In this document: positions 14,938-23,686 of the stretch, piece by piece | Layout of the letters: every line of letters starts with the position of its first letter | How positions within the stretch are numbered: the stretch's first letter is position 1 | Notes under the pieces: model-generated | What the model saw: the letters and a program-made list of their open reading frames with translations, nothing else | Database searches by the model: none | What the model was told of the DNA's origin: nothing | Made by a program: the position numbers and the translations under genes | Assembly: GCA_017545585.1 (NCBI GenBank) | Contig: JAFWMK010000015.1 | Location: forward strand, 1 to 52,283 | Origin: Candidatus Saccharimonadota bacterium | Lineage (GTDB): Bacteria > Patescibacteriota > Saccharimonadia > Saccharimonadales > Saccharimonadaceae | Direction of reading: 5' to 3' | DNA: 52,283 nt

Positions 14938-15423
14938 TTAACCGCCAAACATCACCTTAAAGACGCCGAGTGAGACTAAAAGCATGATAAGTCCAGCTGT
15001 GATTACGCCTAAAATCACCGCTAGCATGGATTTTTTAAAGTCTAGATTCAAAATAGAGGCCGCAAGCGTACCGGTCCAAGCTCCGGTTCCCGGAACTGGG
15101 ATTGCTACAAAGAGAAATAACGCCACGTATGTTCCGCTTTTGGCTTTTTTGAGTAATTTATTACCAGCTTTCTCTCCTTTTTTAAGGCAAAAATCACAAA
15201 ACTGTTTGAAAGGTTTCCACTTGCATCTTTGTCCCCAGACTAAAACTTTTCTAGCGAACAAATAGATGATTGGAACTGGTACGATATTACCGATTAAGGC
15301 AATAATCAATACCGCCCATTCCGGAAGTCCTAGATCCATTCCGATTGCAACTGGAATCGCGCCTCGAAGCTCTATTAGGGGTACCATTGATATAAGAAAT
15401 ACGAGTAAGATTTTCCAAATCAT
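14938..15423 (-). CDS. Small multidrug export family membrane protein (Sm_multidrug_ex, COG2426)
   Basis: 161 residues with about five hydrophobic segments: ~3-28, ~36-56, ~96-112, ~118-128 and ~133-157. The motif LIELRGAIPVAIGMDLGLP near the N-terminus and FLFVAIPVPGTGAWTGTLAA near the middle match the Sm_multidrug_ex/COG2426 family, whose function is poorly proven. TATAAT (minus, 15430-15435) ends 6 bases before the ATG: leaderless. Confidence 0.8.
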   Translation of the reverse strand: MIWKILLVFLISMVPLIELRGAIPVAIGMDLGLPEWAVLIIALIGNIVPVPIIYLFARKVLVWGQRCKWKPFKQFCDFCLKKGEKAGNKLLKKAKSGTYVALFLFVAIPVPGTGAWTGTLAASILNLDFKKSMLAVILGVITAGLIMLLVSLGVFKVMFGG

Positions 15424-15553
15424 ACGACCATTATAGCATAGAATTTAAGAGCAACGCATCTTTACTTTTAGGGTGTTTTGTTGTATAATAACAGAAGTTG
15501 GATATTTTTGAAGTCCGAAGTTGTTTTATAGGTCCTAAGAAAGGGGGGATAAG

Positions 15554-16420
15554 ATGTGGAAATTATTATCTGAAGGTAAAGTGAGGGATGTATACACGGA
15601 TGAAGAAGAAATGCTAGTTCTTCTCGTCGCCACCAACAGAGTGCCGGCTTTCGACGAAAAACTAGGGGTATCGATTGTCGGAAAAGGAAGGATGTTAACG
15701 AAGATTTCGAAACACTGGTTTAGAGCCACTGAAATGTTGGTGCCAAATGCCTATAGTGGGCTCAAACAACTCAACATCAAAACCGATCTGCCTAGCGGAG
15801 TAGGAAAAGATGTTGCAACCAAAATGTTGAAGCTCGAAATGCTTCCAGTAGAGGCAATCGTCAGAGGTTATTTGACGGACGACATCTGGACGGCTTACAA
15901 AAAAGGTTCGCGTGAGATTTGTGGGATCAAGCTCCCTAAGGGTATGCAGAATTCGGAAGAATTCGATGAACCTATCTTTACGCCAACCACTAAGGCTTCG
16001 AAAGGCGAGCGTGACAAAAATCTGACCTTCGATGAGATGGTAGAGTATTTTGAATCTTACGACATTGTGGCAGCTTACGATCGAGCTCAGCTAGTCAAAG
16101 AGTATTCCCTGAAGCTCTACAAGTATGCAAGTGCTATGTTGCTTAAAAAGGGAATTATCCTTGCGGATACTAAATTTGAGTTCGGGATCAATCCACTGAC
16201 CGGTAATATTATGCTAGCAGACGAGATATTTACTCCAGATTCGTCTCATTTCTGGTCGCTTTCCGAATATACGGTCGGAGAAAACCAGAAATCTCTGGAT
16301 AAACAGATCATCAGAGATTGGATGAAGAGACACCCTGGCGAAAGGATTCCAAGAGAAATTCTTGAAAGTACCGCGATGGTCTACAGCAGAATCACCGATA
16401 TTCTGACATCTACACGTTAG
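15554..16420 (+). CDS. purC: SAICAR synthetase (purine biosynthesis)
   Basis: 288 residues, full length for PurC, which joins CAIR and aspartate using ATP. LSEGKVRDVYTDEEEMLVLLVATNRVPAFD (~4-33) is the family N-terminus; VEAIVRGYLTDDIW (~98-111), PIFTPTTKASKGERDKNLT (~138-156) and ADTKFEFGI...LADEIFTPDSSHFW (~208-237) hold substrate and metal residues. No other purine gene is nearby. AAGGGGGG precedes the ATG. The leader is ~60 bases after TTGTATAAT near 15483. A GC-rich terminator follows. Confidence 0.93.
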   Translation: MWKLLSEGKVRDVYTDEEEMLVLLVATNRVPAFDEKLGVSIVGKGRMLTKISKHWFRATEMLVPNAYSGLKQLNIKTDLPSGVGKDVATKMLKLEMLPVEAIVRGYLTDDIWTAYKKGSREICGIKLPKGMQNSEEFDEPIFTPTTKASKGERDKNLTFDEMVEYFESYDIVAAYDRAQLVKEYSLKLYKYASAMLLKKGIILADTKFEFGINPLTGNIMLADEIFTPDSSHFWSLSEYTVGENQKSLDKQIIRDWMKRHPGERIPREILESTAMVYSRITDILTSTR

Positions 16421-16430
16421 GACAAACATT

Positions 16431-16456
16431 AAAGCCGGCCCCGGGGCCGGCTTTTT
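16431..16456 (+). terminator. Terminator after purC
   Basis: AAAGCCGGCCC and GGGCCGGCTTTTT form a perfect stem. Confidence 0.92.
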
Positions 16457-16582
16457 GATTTCTACTAAATTGTGTAGTTAAAGAACTTTGGGTTTTTCAT
16501 AATTTTGATTCCTTTGTTAATGTATCTTAATAATATAGCGTAAGCCTTAAATGAAAATTAAAATCTATGCTATAATTAAATT

Positions 16583-17305
16583 ATGAAAAATATTGTGGAG
16601 ATTAAAAATTTCCGGATGGATTTTGGCAACAAAACCATCATCAAGGACCTGTCCTTTGATGTTCGTGCCGGCGAAATTTTTGGTTTTCTAGGAGCTAACG
16701 GCTCTGGCAAAACCACAACTCTCCGTGCTCTTTTAGGCTTTTATACGCCTACGAGCGGGGAATTATTAATTGACGGCAAACCTTATGATGCTGAAGATAC
16801 CAATGTCGCAGTTGGTTATTTACCAGAAGAACGTGGCCTTTACCGCAAAGAAACCGTCATGGATAATCTCATCTACTTTGGTGAGCTTAAAGGTCTCAAA
16901 GACCCTAGGGGTTGGGCCGAGAAATATCTAAAAAGAGTCAAGCTTGAAGACAAAGCTGATCTCAAACTCGAGAAGCTCTCTGGCGGTCAGCAGCAAAAAA
17001 TTCAGCTAGGTGTTACTATCATGAATAACCCTAAGCTTCTGATCTTGGATGAGCCGACCAAAGGTTTCGACCCGATGAACCGCCGGCTTCTCATGGAAAT
17101 CATCGAAGAAGCCCATCAGAAAGGCGCCGCTATCATTATGATTACCCATTATATGGATGAAGTAGAAAAGCTCTGCGACCGTGCTATCCTTTTGAAAGAT
17201 GGCAAGGCTCACGCTTATGGCACTATTAGCGAAATCAAAAAAGCTCACAATGGTAAATCCCTGGAGCAAATATTTATAGACGTATACGGAGGTGAAGATG
17301 AATAA
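16583..17305 (+). CDS. ABC transporter ATPase (NatA-like)
   Basis: 240 residues. Walker A GANGSGKTT (~38-46), Q-loop region, signature LSGGQQQKIQ (~135-144), Walker B LLILDEPTKGFDP (~155-167) and the switch His in MITHYMDE (~189-196). Pairs with the ABC-2 permease downstream, overlapping it by 8 bases, as in NatAB-type exporters of ions or drugs. TATAAT (16571-16576) ends 6 bases before the ATG, predicting a leaderless two-gene message. Confidence 0.9.
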   Translation: MKNIVEIKNFRMDFGNKTIIKDLSFDVRAGEIFGFLGANGSGKTTTLRALLGFYTPTSGELLIDGKPYDAEDTNVAVGYLPEERGLYRKETVMDNLIYFGELKGLKDPRGWAEKYLKRVKLEDKADLKLEKLSGGQQQKIQLGVTIMNNPKLLILDEPTKGFDPMNRRLLMEIIEEAHQKGAAIIMITHYMDEVEKLCDRAILLKDGKAHAYGTISEIKKAHNGKSLEQIFIDVYGGEDE

Positions 17306-18491
17306 AACATTATGGATAGTTACTAAATTCGAGTTTATTCGTCAGGTCAAAAAACCGTCTTTTTGGGCAACTATACTTTTGATTCCAGCAATGGTCATCG
17401 GGGTGTTTGCCATTTCGATGCTCGCTGGTGGCAAAGCTGCCGAACCGACCCTGGATGAAAATACCAAGATTGTCATCACTGACGAAGCTGGCATTATGCC
17501 AAAGGAAAATCCGATGGTGGCCAAAGTTAGTAAAGACGAGGGAAGGAAAAAAGTCGTCGATGGCGAAGCTGATCTCTATTTTTACATCCCAGCCGATTTT
17601 AAAGATACTAAAAAAGTTGAATTTTTCCATGTTTCCGAAGGACTTGAACTCTTCAACATGGATGGCCAGCTCATCAAGGTTATTTTAAAGCAAGCTCTAT
17701 CATCCAAATACTCAGATATAGAGGTAGCTGCACTCACTGGCGATTTTGAGGTCACCGATAATAAGCTTACCAAAACCGGCGCAGAGTCCAATGCTCTAGG
17801 CAAGGCGATTATCCCTGGTGTTATTCTGGTCTTATTCTTCTTCTTTGTCACTTTGTTCGGTGGACGACTTCTTATGACCGTGGTAGAAGAAAAGGAAAAT
17901 CGTATTTCTGAGATGATTTTGACCTCTGTTTCGGCCAAACATCTAATCATCGGGAAGATTATTTCTATGATGATGCTCGGCGTCATTCAGATGCTAGCTC
18001 TTATTATTCCATTGGCTGCCGCCTTGGTCATTTACAGAGACAACCCTATGGTTAGCCAGATTCTCTCCACCATCGAAATCGATCCACTCGCTATTACCGA
18101 AAACATCATACTATTTATCTTTTCAGCTTTCCTTACTACCGGATTTCTTACCTATATTGGCGCCATTACCCCTACCGCCAAAGACGCTTCGCAATTTATC
18201 GGCCCAGTGATTATTGGCGTGGTCTTTCCGCTTTACTTTATGTCTAGCTTCATGGCTACCGAGCCAAACGGTCTAGTCTACTTCCTTACCTATTTCCCAC
18301 TTTCAGCACCTACCGCTTTAATGCTAAGGAGTACTTTCGGCACATTGACTACCCCAGAGCTTATTATTGGCTTAGCTGAGATTATTATCCTATCCGTAAT
18401 AGTTATTCGCTTCACTGTTCGTACCTTCCAGAAAAATGCTATCAACTTCGGATTTGCCAAGCCAAAGCTTCTCACTCGTAGCAAAAAATAA
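17298..18491 (+). CDS. ABC-2 type permease (NatB-like)
   Basis: 397 residues. One N-terminal helix (~20-40, FWATILLIPAMVIGVFAISML), a ~130-residue extracytoplasmic region, then a bundle of about five helices from ~170 to the end (IIPGVILVLFFFFVTLFGG; GVIQMLALIIPLAAALVI; IILFIFSAFLTTGFL; IIGVVFPLYFMSSF; IIGLAEIIILSVIVI), the NatB/ABC-2 layout. ATG 17298 is chosen after GGAGGTG; a GTG at 17292 is in frame. Cargo unknown. It converges on the AlkD-like gene with a 13-base gap. Confidence 0.85.
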   Translation: MNKTLWIVTKFEFIRQVKKPSFWATILLIPAMVIGVFAISMLAGGKAAEPTLDENTKIVITDEAGIMPKENPMVAKVSKDEGRKKVVDGEADLYFYIPADFKDTKKVEFFHVSEGLELFNMDGQLIKVILKQALSSKYSDIEVAALTGDFEVTDNKLTKTGAESNALGKAIIPGVILVLFFFFVTLFGGRLLMTVVEEKENRISEMILTSVSAKHLIIGKIISMMMLGVIQMLALIIPLAAALVIYRDNPMVSQILSTIEIDPLAITENIILFIFSAFLTTGFLTYIGAITPTAKDASQFIGPVIIGVVFPLYFMSSFMATEPNGLVYFLTYFPLSAPTALMLRSTFGTLTTPELIIGLAEIIILSVIVIRFTVRTFQKNAINFGFAKPKLLTRSKK

Positions 18492-18504
18492 TCAAAATAG
18501 GGGG

Positions 18505-19182
18505 CTATTTTCTAAGCTTCTTTAACTCTGTTTTTGCCTCTGGTTCTACTCGGTAGGAATCGCAGATTTTGGAAATAGTTTTATTAAAAGTCCACTTAGG
18601 AAGTTTAGAAACTTTAAGATAGGCAAATGTTGGCTCTGGGAATTTGATAAAACACTCAGCGATCAGCCATGCTATCCCCATTTTGATATAGTATTCGTCT
18701 CTGAGCTTCAGACCCTCCACCCGGTCGAAAATCAGCGCCAAATAATCAAAATCCATATAGGCAGCCTTGAGAATCACAAGCCCCACTCTCACGTCAAATT
18801 CATCTTGCGATTTTATAAGCGGCTCGATTTTGAGCTCCAAGAATTCCTCACGATGTTTTTTGATTTTTTTAGAAACTTCCGCGCAGAACGTGTCACACGA
18901 ACACCAATCGTCAATTAATTCCACCTGCGAATCAAAATATTTTAGCATTTCCGTGTAGGGAAGCTGAGCGATAATCATACCTCTAGCCAAGACTTCTTCA
19001 AAGGCTACTGGCTTGGAATTCAAGACTTCTTTACGATCTAAGTCTGAGAGATTTTTAACAACCGTCCGAATGATTGGAGATCTTACGCCCAAAAACGGCC
19101 GTTCACTGGGTATAAATTTCATGATAAATTCGCGGTAGTCGTCCTCCGCATAAGTCGCCAGGGATGTTCTTAAATTATCCAT
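18505..19182 (-). CDS. AlkD-like DNA alkylation repair protein
   Basis: 225 residues, an all-helical HEAT-like protein of the DNA alkylation repair (PF08713) type. The pattern GVRSPIIRTVVKNL (~32-45), WCSCDTFCAEVSKKI (~93-107) and DVRVGLVILKAAYMD (~130-144) matches the family, whose members excise positively charged alkylated bases without base flipping. WLIAECFIKFPEP (~173-185) fits the last repeats. TATAAT (minus, 19190-19195) ends 7 bases before the start. Confidence 0.8.
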   Translation of the reverse strand: MDNLRTSLATYAEDDYREFIMKFIPSERPFLGVRSPIIRTVVKNLSDLDRKEVLNSKPVAFEEVLARGMIIAQLPYTEMLKYFDSQVELIDDWCSCDTFCAEVSKKIKKHREEFLELKIEPLIKSQDEFDVRVGLVILKAAYMDFDYLALIFDRVEGLKLRDEYYIKMGIAWLIAECFIKFPEPTFAYLKVSKLPKWTFNKTISKICDSYRVEPEAKTELKKLRK

Positions 19183-19199
19183 ATCTAGTATTATATTAC

Positions 19200-19226
19200 A
19201 AAAAAGCCCCCAAGGGGGCTTTTTAA
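19200..19226 (-). terminator. Bidirectional terminator of the surface-protein gene
   Basis: AAAAAGCCCCC and GGGGGCTTTTT form a perfect stem. It lies just downstream of the surface-protein gene and upstream of the AlkD-like gene promoter. Confidence 0.88.
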
Positions 19227-19240
19227 TTTTTTGTGATTTT

Positions 19241-20350
19241 TTAAGCTCTTTTGCTGTGCTTCTTGATTAGAACAGCTCCGAGAGTTGCTAGAGTCACAGT
19301 AGCTAGCAGACTGAGAGCGGAAGAGTTAGTAGCACTACCTTCCTCTGCGGTAAAGGCACCGGTGTCCGGAGCGTTGATCCCGCTTTTCTTAGTAGTGGTA
19401 GAAGTGGAAGTACTCGTTGGGTCGGTGGCTTGGCTTTCTTCGCCTTCAGTTTGACCATCAGCAAGCACCTTGGTGGTGCCAGCGATGTAAGCGCTATCCG
19501 GACTACCAGTTTCCGTACCTACGGTGCTATTAGTGAAATGATAACCAGTAGCAACCATTCCAGTTATAACTGTGGCATCGTCAGTGCCATAAATATTTAT
19601 GGCCTTGCCATTCGCGCCAGTACCAGTAAAAGTGCCGCCAGTCAAAGTAACTTTGCCAGCATCCGGCGCTCCATCAAATGCGATGCCAGAAGCTGCGCCA
19701 GTAAAGGTACCACCAGAAATTTTTAGAGAATTAAGTCCATAGAATTCGATACCATTATCTCCTTCAGAAGTGAAAGAGCCATTGGTGACAGTGATTTCTC
19801 CCGCTCCGATATAGGCCGCACTAGCTCCATTAGCTCCACCAGCTTTAAAATCAGCGTCTTTGATTTCAACAGACTTGGCATTGTCTACATTAAGCGCACC
19901 ACCCGCATCTTCGTTGGTGTAGCTACCACCGTCAATAGTAACTTCGGCGTTAGCATCGCGTACGTTAACGCTACCATTAACATTCAAATCTTTAAGAGTG
20001 ACTTCGGCACCGCTGATATCGATATTGCCGGTGATGGTAGAATCGCCAGAATTAGTAATATTGACGTTGTTGTTAATTACTAGTCCATTAATAGGATTAC
20101 CACCGACCTGAACGGTAGTGAGATTAATATTGCCATCTTGTGTCCAGTCGCCTGGATCGAGGCTACAAAATGGATCGTAGCCACCATTGCTATCGCAAAA
20201 GATACCATTCTGTTTGATCCCAGCAGCGCCAGCCGCCGCCTCGATATTAGTTTGACTTAACGTGTAGCTAGCAGCAAGAGCTTGCGGAGCACACAAAACA
20301 CCCACGCCAAGCATAACGGCCGGCGTAGTGAGAATTGATAGTTTTTTCAT
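19241..20350 (-). CDS. Secreted beta-helix surface protein with APDTG anchor tail
   Basis: 369 residues. A signal peptide (MKKLSILTTPAVMLGVGVL, cleavage near APQALA-A, ~27) leads into a right-handed parallel beta-helix-like region (~75-280) with short repeating Gly/Thr/Asn rungs such as ISGGTFTG and LTGGTFTG. A Thr/Ser linker follows. The last 43 residues are APDTG (327-331), a hydrophobic helix (~346-362) and a Lys/Arg tail, the layout of a sortase signal with an unusual LPxTG variant. It should be displayed on the cell surface, perhaps for host adhesion or glycan binding (inference). GAGGTG precedes the start. Confidence 0.82.
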   Translation of the reverse strand: MKKLSILTTPAVMLGVGVLCAPQALAASYTLSQTNIEAAAGAAGIKQNGIFCDSNGGYDPFCSLDPGDWTQDGNINLTTVQVGGNPINGLVINNNVNITNSGDSTITGNIDISGAEVTLKDLNVNGSVNVRDANAEVTIDGGSYTNEDAGGALNVDNAKSVEIKDADFKAGGANGASAAYIGAGEITVTNGSFTSEGDNGIEFYGLNSLKISGGTFTGAASGIAFDGAPDAGKVTLTGGTFTGTGANGKAINIYGTDDATVITGMVATGYHFTNSTVGTETGSPDSAYIAGTTKVLADGQTEGEESQATDPTSTSTSTTTKKSGINAPDTGAFTAEEGSATNSSALSLLATVTLATLGAVLIKKHSKRA

Positions 20351-20370
20351 ACAACACCTCTTAAATTATT

Positions 20371-20403
20371 ATTACCCCTGATTATATAGAAGATAGGGGT
20401 AAT
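20371..20403 (-). promoter_or_regulatory. Promoter and 9-bp inverted repeat of the surface-protein gene
   Basis: ATTACCCCT (20371-20379) and AGGGGTAAT (20395-20403) are perfect inverted arms 15 bases apart, enclosing the minus-strand -10 TATAAT (20381-20386). A repressor dimer bound here would block the promoter. The ACCCCT core is shared with the cassette motif at 1581 and 2368. Confidence 0.55.
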
Positions 20404-20462
20404 ATGCAAGCAGTACCATTTTATCTAGAGCAATTTATTATCAAGTATGATATAATAAACTT

Positions 20463-20696
20463 ATGAAAAATCTTTTTACACCAGAACGCACTATAAAATT
20501 CTTTTTTGTATCATTAATCGGTAGCATCATTGTAGCATTGATTATTTGGCCACTGATGGATCTTTTATTCGCTGCGATCTCTGGAAACACCTTCAATTAC
20601 ACTGTTAAAGAAGACGTTTTGATGCCAATCGTTTTTATGACTGTATTCACTATTATTGAATTTGCTTGTTGGAACCTCTTCCACAAAGAAAAATAG
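20463..20696 (+). CDS. Small two-helix membrane protein
   Basis: 77 residues with hydrophobic segments at ~13-38 (FFFVSLIGSIIVALIIWPLMDLLF) and ~52-70 (MPIVFMTVFTIIEFACWNLF). No family recognised. TGATATAAT (box 20451-20456) ends 6 bases before the ATG: leaderless. Its last 44 bases overlap the convergent metal permease gene. Confidence 0.7.
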   Translation: MKNLFTPERTIKFFFVSLIGSIIVALIIWPLMDLLFAAISGNTFNYTVKEDVLMPIVFMTVFTIIEFACWNLFHKEK

Positions 20697-21471
20697 AAAT
20701 TAGTATCAGAATTGTAAGATGTGTTACCACTACCGTGGCACCAGTTGGTAGTGAAAATGCGTAAGAAAGTACCAGACCAATCATAAAAGCTATCACTGTT
20801 TCTATCGCGGCAATAATCACGGTCCACTTGAAAGACCTAGCGAGTTTCATTGCGATTAGTGTAGGGAAGATGATTAGACTGGAAATAAGTAGCGCCCCGA
20901 GCAAACGCATCCCTACTACTACAGTCAGAGAGCAAATTATTGCAAAAGCTACGTCATAAAAGCTAGTTTTGATACCGATTGCCTTTGCAAAATCCGCATC
21001 AAAGGTGATTGCAAAGATCCGATGGTGCAAAAACAGATATAAAATCACCGAAATCGCCGCTACGACTAGAGAGATGATCACCTCTGTATCAGAAACTGCG
21101 AGTACGCTTCCAAACAGATAGCTATTCAGATCAATATTTACCCCCGCTACCGAAATTGCTATTACTCCAATTGCTAACGCCGAAGTAGAAAGTAGTGCAA
21201 TCAGGGAATCACCGTAGATTTTGTGCGTTTTGTCTACTTTTAGAATCAAAAACGAGGCAATAATCGCTACTGGTAGGGCGAACCATAAAGGCGTAAGTCC
21301 CAGTACTGCCGCAAGTGCAAAAGCTGCAAAGGCGACATGTGACAGCCCATCCCCAATCATTGAATTTTTGCGAAGAACTAGCGATACGCCAACCAGCGCT
21401 GCCGGAATCGAAATCAAAATTCCAACCAGTAGCGCCCGCACCATAAAAGGATAAGAAAACATCTCAATCAT
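20653..21471 (-). CDS. Zinc/manganese ABC permease (ABC-3 family)
   Basis: 272 residues with eight or so hydrophobic segments. FMVRALLVGILISIPAALVGVSLVLRKNSMIGDGLSHVAFAAFALA (~9-54) is the ABC-3 (ZnuB/MntB) family hallmark, including the GDGLSHVAF loop; LLGALLISSLIIFPTLIAMKLA (~188-209) is the ATPase-coupling region. Third gene of a metal importer, overlapping the ATPase by 4 bases. Confidence 0.9.
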   Translation of the reverse strand: MIEMFSYPFMVRALLVGILISIPAALVGVSLVLRKNSMIGDGLSHVAFAAFALAAVLGLTPLWFALPVAIIASFLILKVDKTHKIYGDSLIALLSTSALAIGVIAISVAGVNIDLNSYLFGSVLAVSDTEVIISLVVAAISVILYLFLHHRIFAITFDADFAKAIGIKTSFYDVAFAIICSLTVVVGMRLLGALLISSLIIFPTLIAMKLARSFKWTVIIAAIETVIAFMIGLVLSYAFSLPTGATVVVTHLTILILISIFLCGRGSNKQIQ

Positions 21472-22145
21472 TTAAACCTCCCAAGATATTCTTTGGTAGT
21501 ATATAATTTAGCTTCTGTATTTTCAATCGCTATAATTTTATTACCAATCAAATCTTTTTTATCTAAATCATGCGTTACCATCAAAATCGTGATTCCTTTG
21601 GATTGGTTAAGATCCATTAAAATTTGATAAAAATCTTCCCGGGACGCATGGTCTAAATTATTTGATGGCTCATCTAGAATTAATAGTTTGGGCTCGCTCA
21701 CCAGCGCCCTAGCTAGTAGAACCTTTTGCTTTTGTCCACCCGAAAGCTCGTTAAAGCTCATATCTTTCAATTTTAAAATGCCGAGTCTTTTTAAGATTTC
21801 TTGCATTTTTTGTTTTTCAACTTCGTTATAACAAATCCGGTGGCGCATTTTAGAAAGACACCCCGAAAGCACCACTTCAGAGACCAATGCCGGGAAATTT
21901 TGCTCTAAATTCAGCTCTTGCGGTAAATATCCAATTTCTTTTGAAAAAAGCCCATCGCCAAATTTAATCGTCCCTGAAATCGGCGAAACTAGCCCCAAAA
22001 TGGCTTTAATTAAAGTAGTCTTACCAGACCCATTTGCCCCCACGATGCAGACAAAATCACCGCTACTAATTTCAAAATCACTGTTAGAAACCGCAATATT
22101 TTTTCCAAAACCTAGTCGAAGCTTGTGAATAGAAATCAGGTTCAT
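21468..22145 (-). CDS. Zinc/manganese ABC transporter ATPase
   Basis: 225 residues. Walker A GANGSGKTT (~36-44), signature LSGGQKQKV (~133-141), Walker B LLILDEPSNNLDH (~153-165), switch His in MVTHDLDKKD (~187). EIGYLPQELNLEQNFPALVSEVV (~70-92) is typical of ZnuC/MntA-type ATPases. Overlaps both neighbours by 4 bases. Confidence 0.92.
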   Translation of the reverse strand: MNLISIHKLRLGFGKNIAVSNSDFEISSGDFVCIVGANGSGKTTLIKAILGLVSPISGTIKFGDGLFSKEIGYLPQELNLEQNFPALVSEVVLSGCLSKMRHRICYNEVEKQKMQEILKRLGILKLKDMSFNELSGGQKQKVLLARALVSEPKLLILDEPSNNLDHASREDFYQILMDLNQSKGITILMVTHDLDKKDLIGNKIIAIENTEAKLYTTKEYLGRFK

Positions 22146-23059
22146 TTTAGTGCCTCTTCTAGAACTTTGATATTTCGCTCCATCAAATCGGCATAAGTTA
22201 CGCCATTTTCAAAATCTCCCTTACTGACATTATGAACCGCTGAAAATTCCATCACTGTAGCCCCCGTTGCCTCAGCGATCGTTTTGGCGATTTTATCCGA
22301 CGTCAGCTCTATTTTTAAGATTACCTTTGCATTTGTGGCCTTGGCTCGGTCTATCAATCTTGCAATCGTGGCTGCATCCGCCTCAGTTTGCTCAGAACAA
22401 CCTGGAAAAGCCGCCGCGTATTTAAGTCCGTATTCTCGTATAAAATATAAGAAAGGGAAGCGATCCCCAAAAATCAACTCATCCTTATCGGCCTTAGAAA
22501 CAATGTTGCGAAAACCCTCGTCGATTCTGTTTAATCTCTCTATGTATCGGTTAGCATTATCGGTGTATTTGTCAGTCTTTTGAGGGTTGATTTTAGTCAG
22601 TTTGTTGGCGATTTTTTGGACTAAAATGGTGGCATTTTTGGGGCTAGTCCAAATGTGCTCATCGTATTCCATCTCCCCCTCTTCCTCAATTAAATCCACC
22701 TCATCCATGAGTTTCAGAGTTTTGTCAGGAGAAATATTATTGGACTCTAGAATTTTTTCTACCCACTCCTCGCTTTCGCCGCCAACGTATACAAATAAAT
22801 CGGCATTTTTGATATCAATAATATCTTCTGGCGTCGGTTCAAAATCGTGAGCTTCGGCTCCGGGCTTTAAAAGCATTTTTACTTCCGTCGCGTCACCCGT
22901 CACCGCTCTTGCAAAATCATAGCTAGCAAAATTTGAAGCCACTACAGTATAATGCTTGTTTTCTCGTGATTTTAAATTGATGACCAGCGCAACAATTCCT
23001 GTGATTAGGATCACAAAAACCGCCAAAACAAGAACGATATTTTTGTAACTCCGTTTCAT
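22142..23059 (-). CDS. Zinc/manganese-binding protein of the ABC importer
   Basis: 305 residues. N-terminal membrane or signal segment (IVLVLAVFVILITGIVALVI, ~8-27) with no lipobox Cys, so membrane-tethered. Metal ligands of the ZnuA/AdcA family are visible: His in GAEAHDFEPTPEDI (~68-81), His in EYDEHIWTSPKNA (~131-143), a mid-chain DRFPFLYFIREYGL (~199-212) where many homologues have His, and Asp/Glu near the end. The long His-rich loop of zinc-specific forms is absent. TATAAT (minus, 23066-23071) ends 6 bases before the ATG: leaderless operon. Confidence 0.9.
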   Translation of the reverse strand: MKRSYKNIVLVLAVFVILITGIVALVINLKSRENKHYTVVASNFASYDFARAVTGDATEVKMLLKPGAEAHDFEPTPEDIIDIKNADLFVYVGGESEEWVEKILESNNISPDKTLKLMDEVDLIEEEGEMEYDEHIWTSPKNATILVQKIANKLTKINPQKTDKYTDNANRYIERLNRIDEGFRNIVSKADKDELIFGDRFPFLYFIREYGLKYAAAFPGCSEQTEADAATIARLIDRAKATNAKVILKIELTSDKIAKTIAEATGATVMEFSAVHNVSKGDFENGVTYADLMERNIKVLEEALK

Positions 23060-23085
23060 GTCTCTATTATACCACTAAAACAAGT

Positions 23086-23424
23086 CTATTTTCGGGTATA
23101 GATAGTGTCATTTCCAAACGAGTCTATCACATTCAGTTCATTACCATTGATGGAATAAGTCGTTTCAAACGGAGCGGTATTGCCATCATATAGAATTGAA
23201 ATTTTGTCGCCATTTGTTTCGTAGGTGCATTTCATTGCTCCAGCACTGCCATAGCCATATGAACAAGTTTTGTCTTCATTGAAAGTATAAACATACGAAC
23301 CGTTAGCCCATGAGCCAATCAAAGGATCCTTTTTGGTGTTGATGATTAAAATCGCTGCAACCACCCCAGCTATTACAACTAGAACTGCTACTATAGCGAT
23401 GATGATTTTAGTATTCTTTTTCAT
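23086..23424 (-). CDS. Small membrane-anchored beta-barrel-like protein
   Basis: 112 residues. An N-terminal helix (IIIAIVAVLVVIAGVVAAILII, ~7-28) is followed by a short beta-rich domain: PLIGSWANGSYVYTFNEDKTCSY and later NGDKISILYD, ETTYSINGNELNVID. This resembles lipocalin-like DUF5640 domains (GxW...F..dG), function unknown. GGAGGAG lies 9 bases before the start. Confidence 0.65.
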   Translation of the reverse strand: MKKNTKIIIAIVAVLVVIAGVVAAILIINTKKDPLIGSWANGSYVYTFNEDKTCSYGYGSAGAMKCTYETNGDKISILYDGNTAPFETTYSINGNELNVIDSFGNDTIYTRK

Positions 23425-23478
23425 AGGCTCACTCCTCCATGAAATTAGTTAATACTTTTATTATAACATTTTAAAACA

Positions 23479-23500
23479 AAAAAAGCCCGAAGGGCTTTTG
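23479..23500 (-). terminator. Bidirectional terminator at the island's left edge
   Basis: AAAAGCCC (23481-23488), GAA, GGGCTTTT (23492-23499). It closes any minus-strand transcript from the island before the metal-transport region. Confidence 0.85.
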
Positions 23501-23502
23501 AA

Positions 23503-23524
23503 TGGCTCCCGGGACTGGACTCGA
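23503..23524 (-). repeat. tRNA-Asn 3'-end copy (left attachment-like site)
   Basis: 22 bases identical to the 3' end of tRNA-Asn (26863-26884), including the CCA. No acceptor or anticodon arm follows, so it is not a tRNA. It is in the same orientation as the real tRNA, as expected for an attachment duplicate left by integration. Confidence 0.75.
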
Positions 23525-23587
23525 TTCGAGCGAAGCGAGAATTCGTGGCTGGAGGCCGAAGGTCGGTTTCCGTAGTCTGTATCTAGG

Positions 23588-23643
23588 TGAATAAAAAATT
23601 TCCCCTAGCCTTGCGACTAGGGTGCGGGAAATCCCCGAATATG
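23588..23643 (-). ncRNA. Minimal promoter-terminator RNA, copy A1
   Basis: Minus strand: TGCTATAAT (-10 at 23649-23654), predicted start ~23643, then a ~25-base lead with GGGGATTTCCC and a hairpin CCCTAG/CTAGGG followed by a T run (23592-23600 in plus orientation). No ORF. A second copy with a perfect 10-bp stem is at 26480-26535. Confidence 0.5.
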
Positions 23644-23686
23644 TTTCTATTATAGCAAACAATGCCAAAAAATGCAAATTTGAAGC

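Noticed and set aside
23503-23643. A second tRNA gene at 23503
   Set aside because: Only the terminal 22 bases match; no acceptor 5' strand, D-arm or anticodon arm can be paired.
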